Shown here piece by piece: positions 46,371 to 57,262 of a DNA stretch of 64,000 nt. The stretch covers positions 19,488,392 through 19,552,391 of the forward strand of contig QCXZ01000003.1 in NCBI GenBank assembly GCA_025024175.1. Reading direction: 5' to 3'. Position 1 is the first letter of the stretch, and each line of letters opens with the position of its first letter. The stretch is from Rhyzopertha dominica. Taxonomy: Eukaryota; Arthropoda; Insecta; Coleoptera; Bostrichidae. A program made the position numbers and the translations under genes. Below the pieces are notes generated by a model, which did no database searches, was not told where the DNA came from, and was given only the letters and a program-made list of their open reading frames with translations.

Positions 46371-47888
46371 TAGAAAGGAATATTGAGTCTCCCTGCAGTT
46401 CCCTATCGGAATTTACAAAAACTGATTTTTACATTTGAATTTCTTTCGATTTTTGGGCCAACATTTAGAATGTCAAAATAAAGGTGTATACACATTTGTA
46501 GCTTCTCATCTTTCATTCCGAGGTTGACCCCTCAGGAGTCTGTTTGCATGGGTTATTATAAATCTATACTTCTATAATCGTTGACTGAAATATTTCATCC
46601 ATGGATGTATACATCCATGATTTCATCAGTCACAGCTTGAAGTTAAAACTAACAATTTTGCATACGGAATGGGGATCAAATAAAGGTAATTAGTACTTGC
46701 TAACTTATTAATTCGTGTAATACACTCGATTTTAATTTCCGCGGACTATACACTGCAGTTATTTAAAATATCAATGCAATTGTTTATTGGCATGTCGAAC
46801 ATTTCACGTTCAACTATATATACTGTTTACGTCGTGTCTGTTTTTCGCGAACAGTCAAATATAATGAATTAAAATCCGCCACACCACCTGCTAATATGAT
46901 ATGGATACCTATAATTTATATGTGGCATATAATATGATCCTGGGAGCGCTCTAGCGAAAGCGACCATTTTGGAACGATCACACATACATTTATGCATTTC
47001 ATGCATTCAGCTGTAGCATTGATCAAATATAGGGAACTTTAAATGAGCTGATACTTATCGGAAAAGGTTCTCTTTATTGTTAATTTGACATTTAAACATA
47101 TCAGGACGAACGGGGACTATTTTTACGTGTCCACGTGGTTACGTCTTTTTTTATTAAAAGTCAGAAATCCACATTTTTCGACCTAGCAATATCAAGTAAT
47201 TGTAATAAATGTACACTATATGTGTAATAAAAGTTGTCAGCACAACAAAAGAGTTGTAATGAGAAAATTATTTGATATTTTGAGATTAAAACTTTTGTCT
47301 TGAATATTTTGTGATAGGACTGCCGTAGTAGCAACTCATTGAAAAATGTGAAAAGAAGTACATGTTAATCATGGTTAAGCCAAGACGAGTCTGATCTGTT
47401 AAACGGTTCTCTAGCTATATGAGGGTGATAGACATCAGGCAGACAATAATGCCTTTTCTTCAAAATGATCAGTTTTTTCGATAAAATATAAAATCGCTTG
47501 TTGCTTATTGCAAGAAACGAATGCACTGTTTACTTCAAGCTGGAGGAAAATCTGCTAAGGGTTTGGTGGTCTAAAACCCAGATCTAAAGTTTTCGTATAG
47601 TACACTAACAATACTTCATCCGTTCTCCAATTGTGTTACGTTGCATAGAACTTCAACCAGTTTTATTGAACTAGACTTTTTCTACAGAAAATGACGATTA
47701 CGCATTGTGTAGGTATTTCTTATTAGAGAAAATAAAGTGTACACAAGTATTTGATAGGACGTTTGGATGTTGTTTAAGGATTAAATTAGTGTTTTTAAAG
47801 TACACAAAAGACGTAATAAGGTAAAAAATATTAACAATGGAAAAATCTATTGGAAACACTGGTAAATAATATATAAAGGATAATGGTA

Positions 47889-48239
47889 CAGGGCTTCTAT
47901 AAATGATTCATGCAACGCGGGCAGCGTTGATTTCTGAATTCTTTGTGCCGCCTTTTTGTAACTGCTGCCAAGCTACAATATGCACGGCTGAAGGTTGCAG
48001 ATCAATATCACCCCACAGCTCCGAAATGGAGCTTTCTGCAACCTTAAAGTTAATTATCTCACAAAACACTACAGAATATGTTGAAAATACACACTCCCAG
48101 TAATTTTCTTATATTAAAATATATCAAATAATTCAACAATCGACAGATGACAAGTATACGTAACTTTCCTGAGAGGCAAAAAATTGATTTAATCGATAAT
48201 AAGTGCCCTGGATGCATGAATCATTTATAGAAACCCTGT
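47889..48239. mobile_element. 351-bp mariner-type MITE
   Basis: Inverted ends CAGGGCTTCTATAAATGATT and the complement of AATCATTTATAGAAACCCTG match over 26 bases with one mismatch. TA flanks both sides (47887-47888 and 48240-48241). No transposase is encoded; the 66-codon frame inside is not convincing. It sits in tektin intron 1, and a solo end of the same family lies at 6235. Confidence 0.85.
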
Positions 48240-48453
48240 ATAATAATATAACGTGAGCGCCAGGAAAGGAGACGGACTTGATGAAGACAATTGTCGTGAA
48301 ATAGGCAAATCATTGGCGTGGTCGCAATTTCAGGCTACCGGGTGGAATAAAAATATTAACTAGGTCCACCCATATGGTTTGCTCCGTTCAAATTGTGGAA
48401 GATGTTACATTCCTAAGGTGCGACACTTTTCCTAGCGCGCACTATACTTATAC

Positions 48454-48879
48454 CTTTTTCAGTTCAGTATCCCCATCGTCATAAGTAAGTTCAACACCCA
48501 GTCTACAATCCCGCATTGAGATGCATTCAGACACCACTCCAAGGGGAATTCCAAGTGCATCCAATTCTCTTTCCGTCGAAAATTTCTCATCCTTCAGTAA
48601 CTTAATCTCTCTCTCTACCCTGTCCAGACAAGCTTGCAATGTGTCCTTCCATCTATCTAGTTCAGTAATACGATCTGCCAGCCGAACATTGTTGTGGTAT
48701 GTATCCCATTCAGTACGAATTCGTGTTTCGTTTCTCAACTGGCGCGCCTCATGACGCAAATTAAAAGCATCAGTTCTACGGGTGTCATTGGTTTGCTGAT
48801 TTTGCCACTGCTTTGCATACCAGTCCGCGAGACCAATATGTTGCAACGGTTTTTCAAACGTTACCACAGATGAATTCAT
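48454..48879 (-). CDS. Tekt2: tektin (tektin-2-like), exon 1 with start codon
   Basis: A 426-base exon of 142 codons from ATG at 48879-48877 to the donor CTGAAAAAG/GTATAA, phase 0 out. It encodes MNSSVVTFEKPLQHIGLADW, then the tektin N-terminal rod: RHEARQLRNETRIRTEWDTY, ADRITELDRWKDTLQACLD and IPLGVVSECISMRDCRLGVE. W..N, EAR.LRNET and the I..WK positions are family landmarks. This ATG gives a complete 428-residue protein with the two other exons, close to the usual length of about 430. The first intron is 3.1 kb and loaded with repeats; the second is 1.0 kb. Confidence 0.92.
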
Positions 48880-49660
48880 GTCAAATCACACGACCTAATA
48901 AGAAATTCAACTTATCTAATAAATAATTTTTAACTTTGCAACTTCAATCTGACAAATATTGACAAAACAGTTCCCTGTAACCATGGGATGTTGGCGTTGC
49001 TAAGTTAAGACTACGAATAACTCCACCAAGGGCAAAGTGAAAGGATCCCTTTTCTTTGCCAAAGATGCCGAACAAAAGATTCGCTAACGTCCCTGTTTTT
49101 GCCGGCGAATTCAAGCGTTTACGGTTTGCCGATAGGTGGCGTCATATGTCTAGTGTATAATTTTTGAATAACCACGATGTGACACAATTTACTTTTACTG
49201 GATAAACGTTAGGTTTTATTATCATTTCGAGTTTTAAAATTACAAATACCAACCATTACGTTTGATAATTTGGTTCCATGGATCTGCCAGATCTGTTTGG
49301 TTCCCTCTCCCGTCTTCTTTATAAACATATAAATTTTTCGCCACTATCTTGCCTTAAAACGGCCGTCTATTGCGGTACTCCCATCAAGGTGTCTGGAGTC
49401 GGTTGTTTACATTTTTAAGTGAAGCCAACATAATAGTCACATTCTAAGGTGTAACTGGAGGAAAACAGAAACGTACAGTTGACCAGAGCAATACTCGATG
49501 CATCGTGCGATTGCCCGTCTTCACGCGCATTAGATGGTCCGCAGTACTACTGGTGTTTAGAATGTTTTGTATTGTTGAGTAGTGTGGTGTAAATTTTTTG
49601 TTAAAAAGAGCTTATTGCGAGCTGTGTAAGGACAAGGCGTATAAAAAATTAATCCAGGCA
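48880..49660. promoter_or_regulatory. intergenic head-to-head promoter region, CpG-richer than surroundings
   Basis: The tektin and THAP start codons lie 781 bases apart on opposite strands. The interval has many more CG dinucleotides than the AT-rich flanks (for example GCCGGCGAATTCAAGCG near 49100 and ATCGTGCGATTGCCCG near 49505). I see no clear TATA box. Promoter function is inferred from position and composition. Confidence 0.4.
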
Positions 49661-49724
49661 ATGGTGCGGATGTGTCAAGTATGCAAAACGTGGGCTCTAA
49701 GGAGAAAACCGTATCATTTCACCG
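49661..49724 (+). pseudogene. THAP-domain gene, exon 1 (frameshifted)
   Basis: ATG at 49661 in good context (GGCAATGG) opens MVRMCQVCK, the start of a C2CH THAP zinc finger with its CxxC. One base later in frame the sequence continues NVGSKEKTVSFHR, the usual N..S....VSFHR of THAP domains, ending at the donor CACCG/GTAAGC. A single missing A in the run at 49684-49687 would explain the frame break, through either mutation or a base-calling error. THAP proteins are sequence-specific DNA binders related to P-element transposase. Joining to 52621 restores HRFP across the intron. Confidence 0.65.
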
Positions 49725-52620
49725 GTAAGCATTGTTTAGATTATGTTTATATTTGTTGTCATAGGCGTAGTTTGATAAATTTAGCGAAATTAGTTACTTT
49801 GCAGAGAAATACTTTTATAAAATGTAATGAAGTTGATAGTGAAGGATTAATACATATGGAAAATGGTTACTGTTAGTGGTAGACGTTTTAAAAATAAATA
49901 TTTGTAGGTAGAAGAAGATAGCCGATGTGTTCGGAGTAAGTATAGTTCAGTAACGTCTGATGCGGATTATGATTTTATGTATTTCTTTTTATTTAACAAT
50001 AAATTTCATTTTCGCAGTTTCTGAATTTTTTGCCTTATATTTCTGTGTGAAGAATGTCAAATGTTTTCTCGTTAAGTGTTGATTAATGATTAGTAAAGCT
50101 AGAACTCTGTTGATGCTTTCATTCGGCNAAAACTTTTTTCCTGCTTGTAACGAAATTAAATTAGTGTTTGTTGTACATAAAGATGTTTCTTTGCTTTAAC
50201 TAAAAGATTGTTCTAAATATTATTGATGTACGCTCCGCTTTTGTTTTTAGTTGGAAGCTTTGAATATAGAATGTAACATATTCAAAGGTTGGAAGTTAAA
50301 TTATCTCACTGTTGACCTTTTTATAACAGTATGCCAATGTACGTGGAGGAAAATTGTATCTCTCCCTCGTACCCGCGCACCCCTCACGCTCGTTGGTCTT
50401 GGCGTTAGTTCCAACCGTATTTATGAATGAGATGTCGTGTCCATTTAAATATGTCAATGGGTACTCCAATATATTTAGTAACTGTAAAAGTGTCTACAGT
50501 GTGGCCATACGTTAACGTTTCTTCCAAATTGGGTTGCAAGCAAGTGTATGTTTGCTCCTCTTTGGACATCTGTGGTTGACTAACAAAAAAGATAGGAACT
50601 TACGGTTTTCACTGTCTTTTATGCCAGACAGCCGTGCTAAACCCGATCGCTACAGGATTCGAGAATTCTGCTATTTCGGATCTGTTTAACAATTAAAAAT
50701 TAAAATTCATAATTTCGTGCTAAAAGTAGCGGGGTTAGATTTCTTGAGCATTTTACGTGGCTTACCCACGGTTGTGTATAAAAATCGACATTTTGCTTGG
50801 ATAATATGTTTCAAGTGCGGTAAAAATCCGGGGTGGATTTTCGTGTTTTTTCAATTATTTTGTTATTTGAGCTATCGAGATAAAATTTGGTGTTTAAGTG
50901 TAGTTTTTGTTATGATATATCTTTTGGTTGAGAATTATCCGATTTTTCTGTAATATTATTTTGTAAAATTTGCCTGAAAAAACAGGTAAATCTTTACAAA
51001 TTACGCAATTAAAATTTGATGTTGGATTTACCTACATACTGCTTTGAATATCGATAGTTCTTGATGAAGTAATTTGAATCTTGATGGGAAATTTTCCGAA
51101 ATCGTCGGGAAATGAGGGAGGGCCAAATTCGAGCGTATACGGAAAAGATGGTGAAAGGTTTTCATTTTCTCGGCCCTTTCGAAAAATTTTCTTTACAGAT
51201 TAAAATTACTTCATCGATACGCAACGCGGCGGCATGTAAATCCAATTTCAAATTTTAGTTGTATGAATTTGTAAAGTTTTACCAGTCTTTTAGGTATAGT
51301 TTCCAAAGCATTAGAGACAAATAGGAAAATTTTACACCAAAACATATGTCATAACAAATTCGATCGAAATCTCGATTTTTATACACAACCATGGGTAAGC
51401 TACGCAAAATGTCCAATAAATCCGACCTCACAACTTTTAGCGCTAAAAAAATAATTTTCATTTTTAAATGACGTTAAAACATCGATCCAGGATAACCGTA
51501 CTCTAGTAATCCCAGAGCGACTAAGTATCCAGAATCCAACAGTGAAAACCGCAAGTTACTGTCTTTTTTCGTTCGGCTACCACGCCAAATTTGGAGGAAA
51601 CATGGCGGGAACATTAGAAAATTTTACCACCGTATGACCAAACTCCCAAACTGTGCTCAGTCACTGTAAAAGTCCCTAGATAGATACAGGGGGTACAATC
51701 TGCTTGCCAATTGAGCGTTGAAGTTTTTAATATTAGTTTCAGAGCACGTGGTAGATGGCGCTAGCAGTAAAAACGGCACCTTATACATGATTGCCAGATT
51801 GAGCAAGCTTTCTCAACAGAACCAACTAAAAACTCTTGTTTTGCCGTTTTAAACATTATTATAACGCAATCACAGAAAATCAGAGCACTTTCAGATTATT
51901 CTAATATACATTTAAAAGCGTGATTACTGGTTTATCAAGAGTACATTAGTTTCTCTTGTACTCCTAAGAATAGCTTCCTAATAATTTTTTCCCTAGAACA
52001 TGCGAGATCTGATGTAACCTGCTCACAAGAATTTTTTTCTGATAAACTAAAAACATTTTAACAAATGTGTACAGGTTCTTTTGTTAAAATAGAGGTAGCG
52101 CGGCGGCGGCCACCTTGTTAACATAATTTGCTGCTTTTTTTCCATGGTTACTACCGTAGCCGCATCTGGCAACTCAGCTGTTTACAAATCTTTTTCAAAT
52201 ACGTGCATAACGTTTTTTTAAATTCATTTCTTCCTGTGTTCAGCTGTTTTTTTTTTAATGTAAGTATTTTTAAATAATTGTATTAAGTTACAGGCAAGTA
52301 TAACATGAATATATAAAATTTATAGCCAAGAATGGCTAGTAATTTCAGTGTAGAAAAAATATAAATTGCATTCTTTGTAAAAGTTTACAAGTTCATCAAA
52401 AAGTAAATAATATACACCTTCTTTTGATAAAAGGATACATTTTTTAAGTAAAAGTGATTCTAAGTATTTACATATTATATTAAAATTAATTTCAACTAAA
52501 ATGTTTATTCCTTAGCCATTCTGTGTTCCTTGTGCATTTGTAGAAAATAATAAATTTTAATTTTTAGATGAGCCTAAGGTGTGTCATTTTCACATGCTTC
52601 AGCACAGAAAAGCTGCATAG
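49725..52620 (+). other. THAP pseudogene intron 1, 2.9 kb
   Basis: Contains a 1.2 kb foldback (50490-51680, listed separately). The flanking stretches 49730-50480 and 51690-52610 have no supported features. An ATG frame at 52567 ending in LHRFP mimics a THAP start but is better read as intron, because CATAG/GTTT restores the phase. Confidence 0.5.
50490..51680. repeat. 1.2-kb foldback with arms of about 590 bp
   Basis: The two halves are inverted, diverged copies centred near 51077. Paired blocks include CTTACGGTTTTCACTG (50599-50614) with the complement of 51541-51556, TGTGTATAAAAATCG (about 50775) with the complement of 51374-51388, and TTTACAAATTACGCAATTAA (about 50995) with the complement of a block near 51260. 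The arms extend almost to the centre. No transposase. The similar short frames on opposite strands (50717-50953 and 51279-51461) arise from the palindrome. Confidence 0.8.
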
Positions 52621-52802
52621 GTTTCCTAGCAATGCTAGAGCCCGTCAGCTACAATAGCTAGCGGCCGTTGGAAATACAGAACTGTTGTAGTATCTACCTG
52701 AAAAATTGCAAAACTATTATGTATGTAAGAAGAATTTTGAGCAAAAATTCTGGTTGGGCAGAATATTAACTACAACAGCAATACCAATATTAAACTTACC
52801 AG
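52621..52802 (+). pseudogene. THAP-domain gene, exon 2 (two stops)
   Basis: A 182-base exon after CTGCATAG, phase 2 in and 1 out (donor ACCAG/GTGGGT). It reads FPSNARARQLQ, stop, LAAVGNTELL, stop, then YLPEKLQNYYVCKKNFEQKF and WLGRILTTTAIPILNLP. This fits the second half of a THAP domain: FP motif, C-terminal Cys-x-x-His position and the closing AvP element. The invariant Trp position is a TAG, one base from TGG, and the final His of the C2CH set is Asn (CKKN). From CxxC to the third Cys is 48 positions, within the family range. The domain cannot be functional as read. Confidence 0.7.
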
Positions 52803-52968
52803 GTGGGTATTTACCTATTAATAAATTACCTGTTACTTAACGTTTAGTTAATTAACATAATATGACTTAAAATGCACATAAAACATATTTTATATGTAAT
52901 AAGTATTTACATATATTTTAGATCCCTTAAATAATTGAAGATTTGCCAATGACTTCTGAAGTATCTAG

Positions 52969-53118
52969 ATGCCCCAGAGACAGAAGATATTTCCCTGATA
53001 ACGGCAGAATCAATAAGTACTCTATTAATGCCCGAAACAATACCCACAGATGTAACACCAAGGAAGCATGTACCTGAAAGCATTGTTGTAGTGGAGCAAG
53101 ATATTCAAATAGAAAAAG
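52969..53118 (+). pseudogene. THAP-domain gene, exon 3
   Basis: Using the acceptor TATCTAG/ATGCC, the exon is phase 1/1 and open: DAPETEDISLITAESISTLL, MPETIPTDVTPRK and ESIVVVEQDIQIEK up to the donor AAAAAG/GTAGGT. An upstream acceptor (TTTTAG/ATCCC at 52921) has a better pyrimidine tract but would add in-frame stops. Acidic, Thr/Ser-rich linker of unknown role. Confidence 0.55.
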
Positions 53119-53216
53119 GTAGGTTTTGATTTGCATTCAACTACTACAGAAATATTTGATCTACAAAGCATAAGCAATATAATATAACATATTAAAATTG
53201 TTGTACCTTATTATAG

Positions 53217-53590
53217 TTCATTCGGAACCGGAACATGAGACACAAGAATCTATTGAAACTGTGGCTTCATCCTCTGGATTGCATCTTGAAAATTTATTAC
53301 ATAATGCTCCTCCAGAAGATCAGCATTGTTGGATAGAAGTTCAGGACATAGGAAGTCGATTACATTATTGCAATTCAAATTTTGTTCGATGCTTATGTAA
53401 AACTATAACCGACTTCCTATTACCCCCAATAGCCCTTGAACATAATTTAGGCCATACAGTTAGAACTATAATACAAAATTCATCTATTTTTAATTTATCT
53501 CATTGTTTGCATACTGTCGACATATGTTTCAAAATTATATATACGTTCTCAAATTTTTTAATCTTTAATTATTTCAATAACATTAATTAA
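53217..53590 (+). pseudogene. THAP-domain gene, exon 4
   Basis: Acceptor TTATAG/TTCATT, phase 1 in. It encodes VHSEPEHETQESIETVASSS, then LLHNAPPEDQHCWIEV and NSNFVRCLCKTITDFLLPPI, which I do not recognise. The frame stops at 53588-53590. In another frame just downstream (about 53593-53675) the sequence reads KWQMYTNQLDKLQAMAAEML then QKKYNRY and a stop, which looks like the original C terminus displaced by a frameshift. Coding-like composition and kept splice sites show this is a decayed gene rather than a processed copy. Confidence 0.55.
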
Positions 53591-53711
53591 TAAGTGGCAA
53601 ATGTATACCAACCAGCTTGATAAGCTGCAAGCGATGGCCGCAGAAATGCTTCAAAAAAAGTATAATAGGTATTAGTTGCTAATTTTTTTGTATTTTTCTT
53701 TTATTTCATTT

Positions 53712-53717
53712 AATAAA
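53712..53717 (+). terminator. poly(A) signal of the THAP pseudogene
   Basis: AATAAA about 40 bases after the putative original stop codon near 53675. Consistent with a decayed multi-exon gene. Confidence 0.5.
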
Positions 53718-53766
53718 AACTGTTTTCAAACTACCCTTGTTACTTTCATTGTTTTGTGGACGATGT

Positions 53767-53842
53767 AATTTATACAAGCTTTGCATTTACATGCTTTGCA
53801 CATATTTATGCAAAGCATCTAAATGCAAAACTTGTGTAAATT
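53767..53842. repeat. short perfect-looking hairpin beside a (TA)n tract
   Basis: AATTTATACAAGCTTTGCAT at the left pairs with ATGCAAAACTTGTGTAAATT at the right, and the inner ATGCTTTGCA pairs with TGCAAAGCAT, leaving a loop of a few bases. Arms are about 35 bases with four or so mismatches. Confidence 0.75.
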
Positions 53843-53872
53843 GCTTATATAATAATTTTAATTAGAAACACG

Positions 53873-53878
53873 AAAATA

Positions 53879-53949
<71 letters not shown>
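53873..53949. repeat. (TA)n microsatellite
   Basis: About 77 bases of TA repeats with one G interruption at the left. It bounds the candidate unit 53950-59237 on the left. Confidence 0.95.
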
Positions 53950-53952
<3 letters not shown>

Positions 53953-54433
53953 TTGTTCATGATTCTGCGTCCGTACATTGTCTCGTTTACATTTGCTTCT
54001 GCGTCCACCACCCTTCAGCGTCCATATTCGGACGCAGAAAATACATCGCGTATTAGCTCTCTGGTAACAACAGTTAAAAATTTGCTCACATACTTGGCAT
54101 ATCTATTAAGGTGCAGTGTTGTCATTCCTAATGTCAGCATTCGCGTAAACAACATAATATGAGTGCTATGAGACATGCATGTGGACGCAGAAGGGTGGCG
54201 ATGTGTGCTCGTGTTTCAGCCAGTAGTTCGCCAGACTGTTCGTGGGGGCGCAATTATCGCAACGCGTATACTTTCTGCGTATACCTTGTTGATACAGAAT
54301 GTCGATGGTTCTGCGTCCTATCACTTGGCAATGCTGGGGAGCAGTAATATTTCCAGTGCTAGCAGATATTTTAATGTTTTATCTCGTCGCGAAGCCGCAC
54401 GGTTCGCTTTGGGTAACTGTGGTGCGTTTAAGG

Positions 54434-55318
54434 CAGTGATGGGCGCGTAAAATACGCTATGTAAATTACGCTATTATCAACGCGTAAACTATGTAATATT
54501 CTACCTTAAAAGTCTACTGTAGGAAACAGCATTGTGTAGACAACAGAATTCTAGAAATATATAGTTTTTTTAGTGGTGTTCTGGTGTTCATCATCAGTAC
54601 TACTCAAAACGCCTCAAATGCCAGTATTATTTTGTATTTTATAATATTTATTCTTAATTAAACAAAATACTACTTTGTTATAATTAAGTTTGACTAGATA
54701 AATGTTTAAATAACAATAACTTGTTTGGAAAACGTCAATTATATCCAGAACACCTGAGTAAGCAGGCTAAGTGTGCTGTCCAAAACACTTTGACGCACTT
54801 TGAATTTTATTATCTTTATTCTCTATAAACTGAAATAAATGACCAATTTTATATGCCACCCTTGTTCTTTCACCAAACGTTTTTAATTTCAGGTCAGTTT
54901 GATTGTCCTAATATGTATGTATACTGAACTAGGTACATTGATCTAAAGAAGCAAGTAACAGGTTATAGTTGATTTCAGTAGATACCTTTCTCTGGAGAAA
55001 AATCAACTTGTGCATGAAACATGCTGTTCTAATTTGATATCATGTGAAAATAGGCTACTTAAGAATGTACTTAATATAGTTGTGGAAGGAAAACATAATG
55101 CTTTGTCTTTTATGTTCCAAAGAAAACTATTATAAAAAGGAAATCGACACATGAAGAAGCTAGCAAAACAGAGAAATTAGAAACAAAACGGTTTCCATTC
55201 AGGTTTATCGCGTACCTACTTAAATTTTCTACTCAAAATCTACGCCAAAATGCTTTATCTACATTTTCTACGGGTGTAACGTAGAAAATTATAATTTACG
55301 CGTAAACGCTCATCACTG
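54434..55318. mobile_element. 885-bp non-autonomous hAT-type element, perfect 8-bp TSD
   Basis: Left end CAGTGATGGGCGCGTAAA and right end TTTACGCGTAAACGCTCATC then ACTG form an inverted pair with minor changes. GTTTAAGG is duplicated exactly at 54426-54433 and 55319-55326, the 8-base duplication diagnostic of hAT insertion. There is no transposase frame. The perfect duplication suggests a comparatively recent insertion. Confidence 0.9.
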
Positions 55319-55907
55319 GTTTAAGGGTATTACCTATACTGTTTACATGTAAAACTTCTAGGTGTTCAGCTACGTCATTTTGGATCCGTTTGCCTTCATT
55401 TTTTAATATGTTGTACTATAAATAATCCCCTACAACGCATCGAGGCCGAAATTTTACTTTGTCTCTGTAAAGCTGGAAAAAGCTCTTTACGCAATATGGA
55501 ATTTGTATCTAAAAAAACTAGGAGCTAGCTACAGANTAAGTTTCAAAAATNTTAATGTGTTTACCTTCTGCAGGTATCCNCCACTAATTGCACCAGATTA
55601 CCTATCATGAATTATGTTTTCCCTACATATACCAGGATATAAATGGAAAATTCCCTCATTGGTTGAAGATTAGCATTTTATTGCATCATACTGCATTTTT
55701 GGCGATGTTTCACGAAGTATTACTAGATACTAGGCTAAACTCAAGTATAAAATATAATACTGAAAATTTAGGTATCCATAATAATTATAAATATAACCTA
55801 CTTCAGATGTAAACGAAAGTAAATTATTTACCATTATATATATTCAACTACTTCCAGAAGAAATAATTAAAATTAACGAGAATCTACTGGAGCATGAAAA
55901 TGAGATA

Positions 55908-57262
55908 AATTACTTCCACATCTAAGAGAAAAAAATTTCAAAAATTTTTATTTGCTCATTCGCTTTAAAAAGCTCGAAAACGTAAAAGCAAAAAAATTTC
56001 TTGTCTGTGTGTCTGTGTCTGTGTCTGTAGTTTTTGTTGACACGATAACTTTCGAAAGACTAAATATATGAACTTGAAATTATAAGTATGGTATCGGGAA
56101 GGGGGCAAAATTGGGAGGTAACTACCCTTTTTGCAATTTTTTTTTTCGTTTTAGTATGTGATTAGTAGTATAACTGCGAGTATTATTTGCCCTTATAAAT
56201 TTTCGGTGGAGCAAATTGTTTAGAACATGTTAGCAAATAAGCGTCACTTAGAGAAAACAGTTTTTCCTAAATATCTCCGAATATAATTAATATATTCAAT
56301 ATATGAAAATCGGTTTAATAGAAGGTGATTCGGGAGGTGCTGACTTAACTTAACTTAACTTAACTTAACTTAACTACAGACTTTAAGTGTGCGCTTTTGT
56401 AATTTCTGTTTTTGCGAACTAAAATGGTCTGATTAACAGGAAACGTAGAGATATAAACCTGAGTGTTTACTGCAAGAATAAGTGTCTTAAATTATTTACT
56501 CGAAGAAACTAATTTTGTATTACTGGGGAGAATAATGTTCTTTTAATTTTTGAGTGTTCTTTTACTGGTCAGTCTCTTTATGTAGTTTTTCGTAGTGTGT
56601 ATATAATTCGTGGATTCATATTTTTAAACAGTTAATTTCCGGTTCATTAATAATGTGTTCCATGTGTTTAACCAATGCTATAATTTTGTTTGGTGCTGTT
56701 GTATTTCAAGTATTAATTTAAAGTATTGATTCAAATTAGACATACTGACATTATTTTTCTATAAATCTGAATATATGAAAAAACCACTGCAAATTGAGTC
56801 AATACTTCCACATACAATTGTCAAAATTTTTTTGGAACAACAAACGGTTCTCGTAATATCAATAATCCATAAATTTATAAATTCATCGTTTTCTTTTGTA
56901 ACTCGAAAATTTTTAACTTAATAAAAAAATTGCAAGAGTACTTTTTAATGATAAATTTGATTTTCTATATAATAGAAATAATTTACAAAAATCTTGTGGA
57001 TAGGGTCCAAAATTCAATTCATTGGAAATATTTCTAAAATGTCAATTTTTTAAAAATACTTTTCCGAGAAATTTTAAATAGGACACTCTGGGTAGTTATG
57101 ATTTATATGTATACTAAATTGCAAATTTATATGTTAAATCTTTCGAAAGTTATCGCGTCCACACACAGACTGACAGACTGCCAGACACACAGAAAAGAAA
57201 TTTTTTGCTCAATTTTTTTTCGCGATAGAGTACTTCCCATCCGTTGGATGTGAAAGTAACAT
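55908..57262. repeat. 1.35-kb foldback, GATAACTTTCGAAAG family
   Basis: The left arm (about 55908-56100) and right arm (about 57085-57262) are inverted copies: AAAAAAATTTCTTGTCTGTG..ACACGATAACTTTCGAAAGA, and on the other strand AAAAAATTTCTTTTCTGTGT..GCGATAACTTTCGAAAGA. Outer ends match as TTACTTCCACATC and the complement of GATGTGAAAGTAA. The centre is AT-rich without a gene. A pentanucleotide (TTAAC) array of about six units lies at 56343-56375. Confidence 0.7.

Noticed and set aside
49598..49876. 92-codon frame as a separate small gene
   Set aside because: It runs through the splice donor at 49725, and the THAP reading explains the conserved part; the remainder is intron.
52567..52650. ATG frame MSLRCVIFTC..LHRFPSNARA as a THAP start
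   Set aside because: Has a Cys pair and HRFP, but the exon at 49661-49724 joined to CATAG/GTTT gives a better THAP start with matching phase. The two TAG stops apply in either reading.
54159..54450. 62- and 91-codon overlapping frames
   Set aside because: They arise from a CpG-rich stretch of the GGACGCAGAA unit, overlap in two frames, and one runs into the hAT element.
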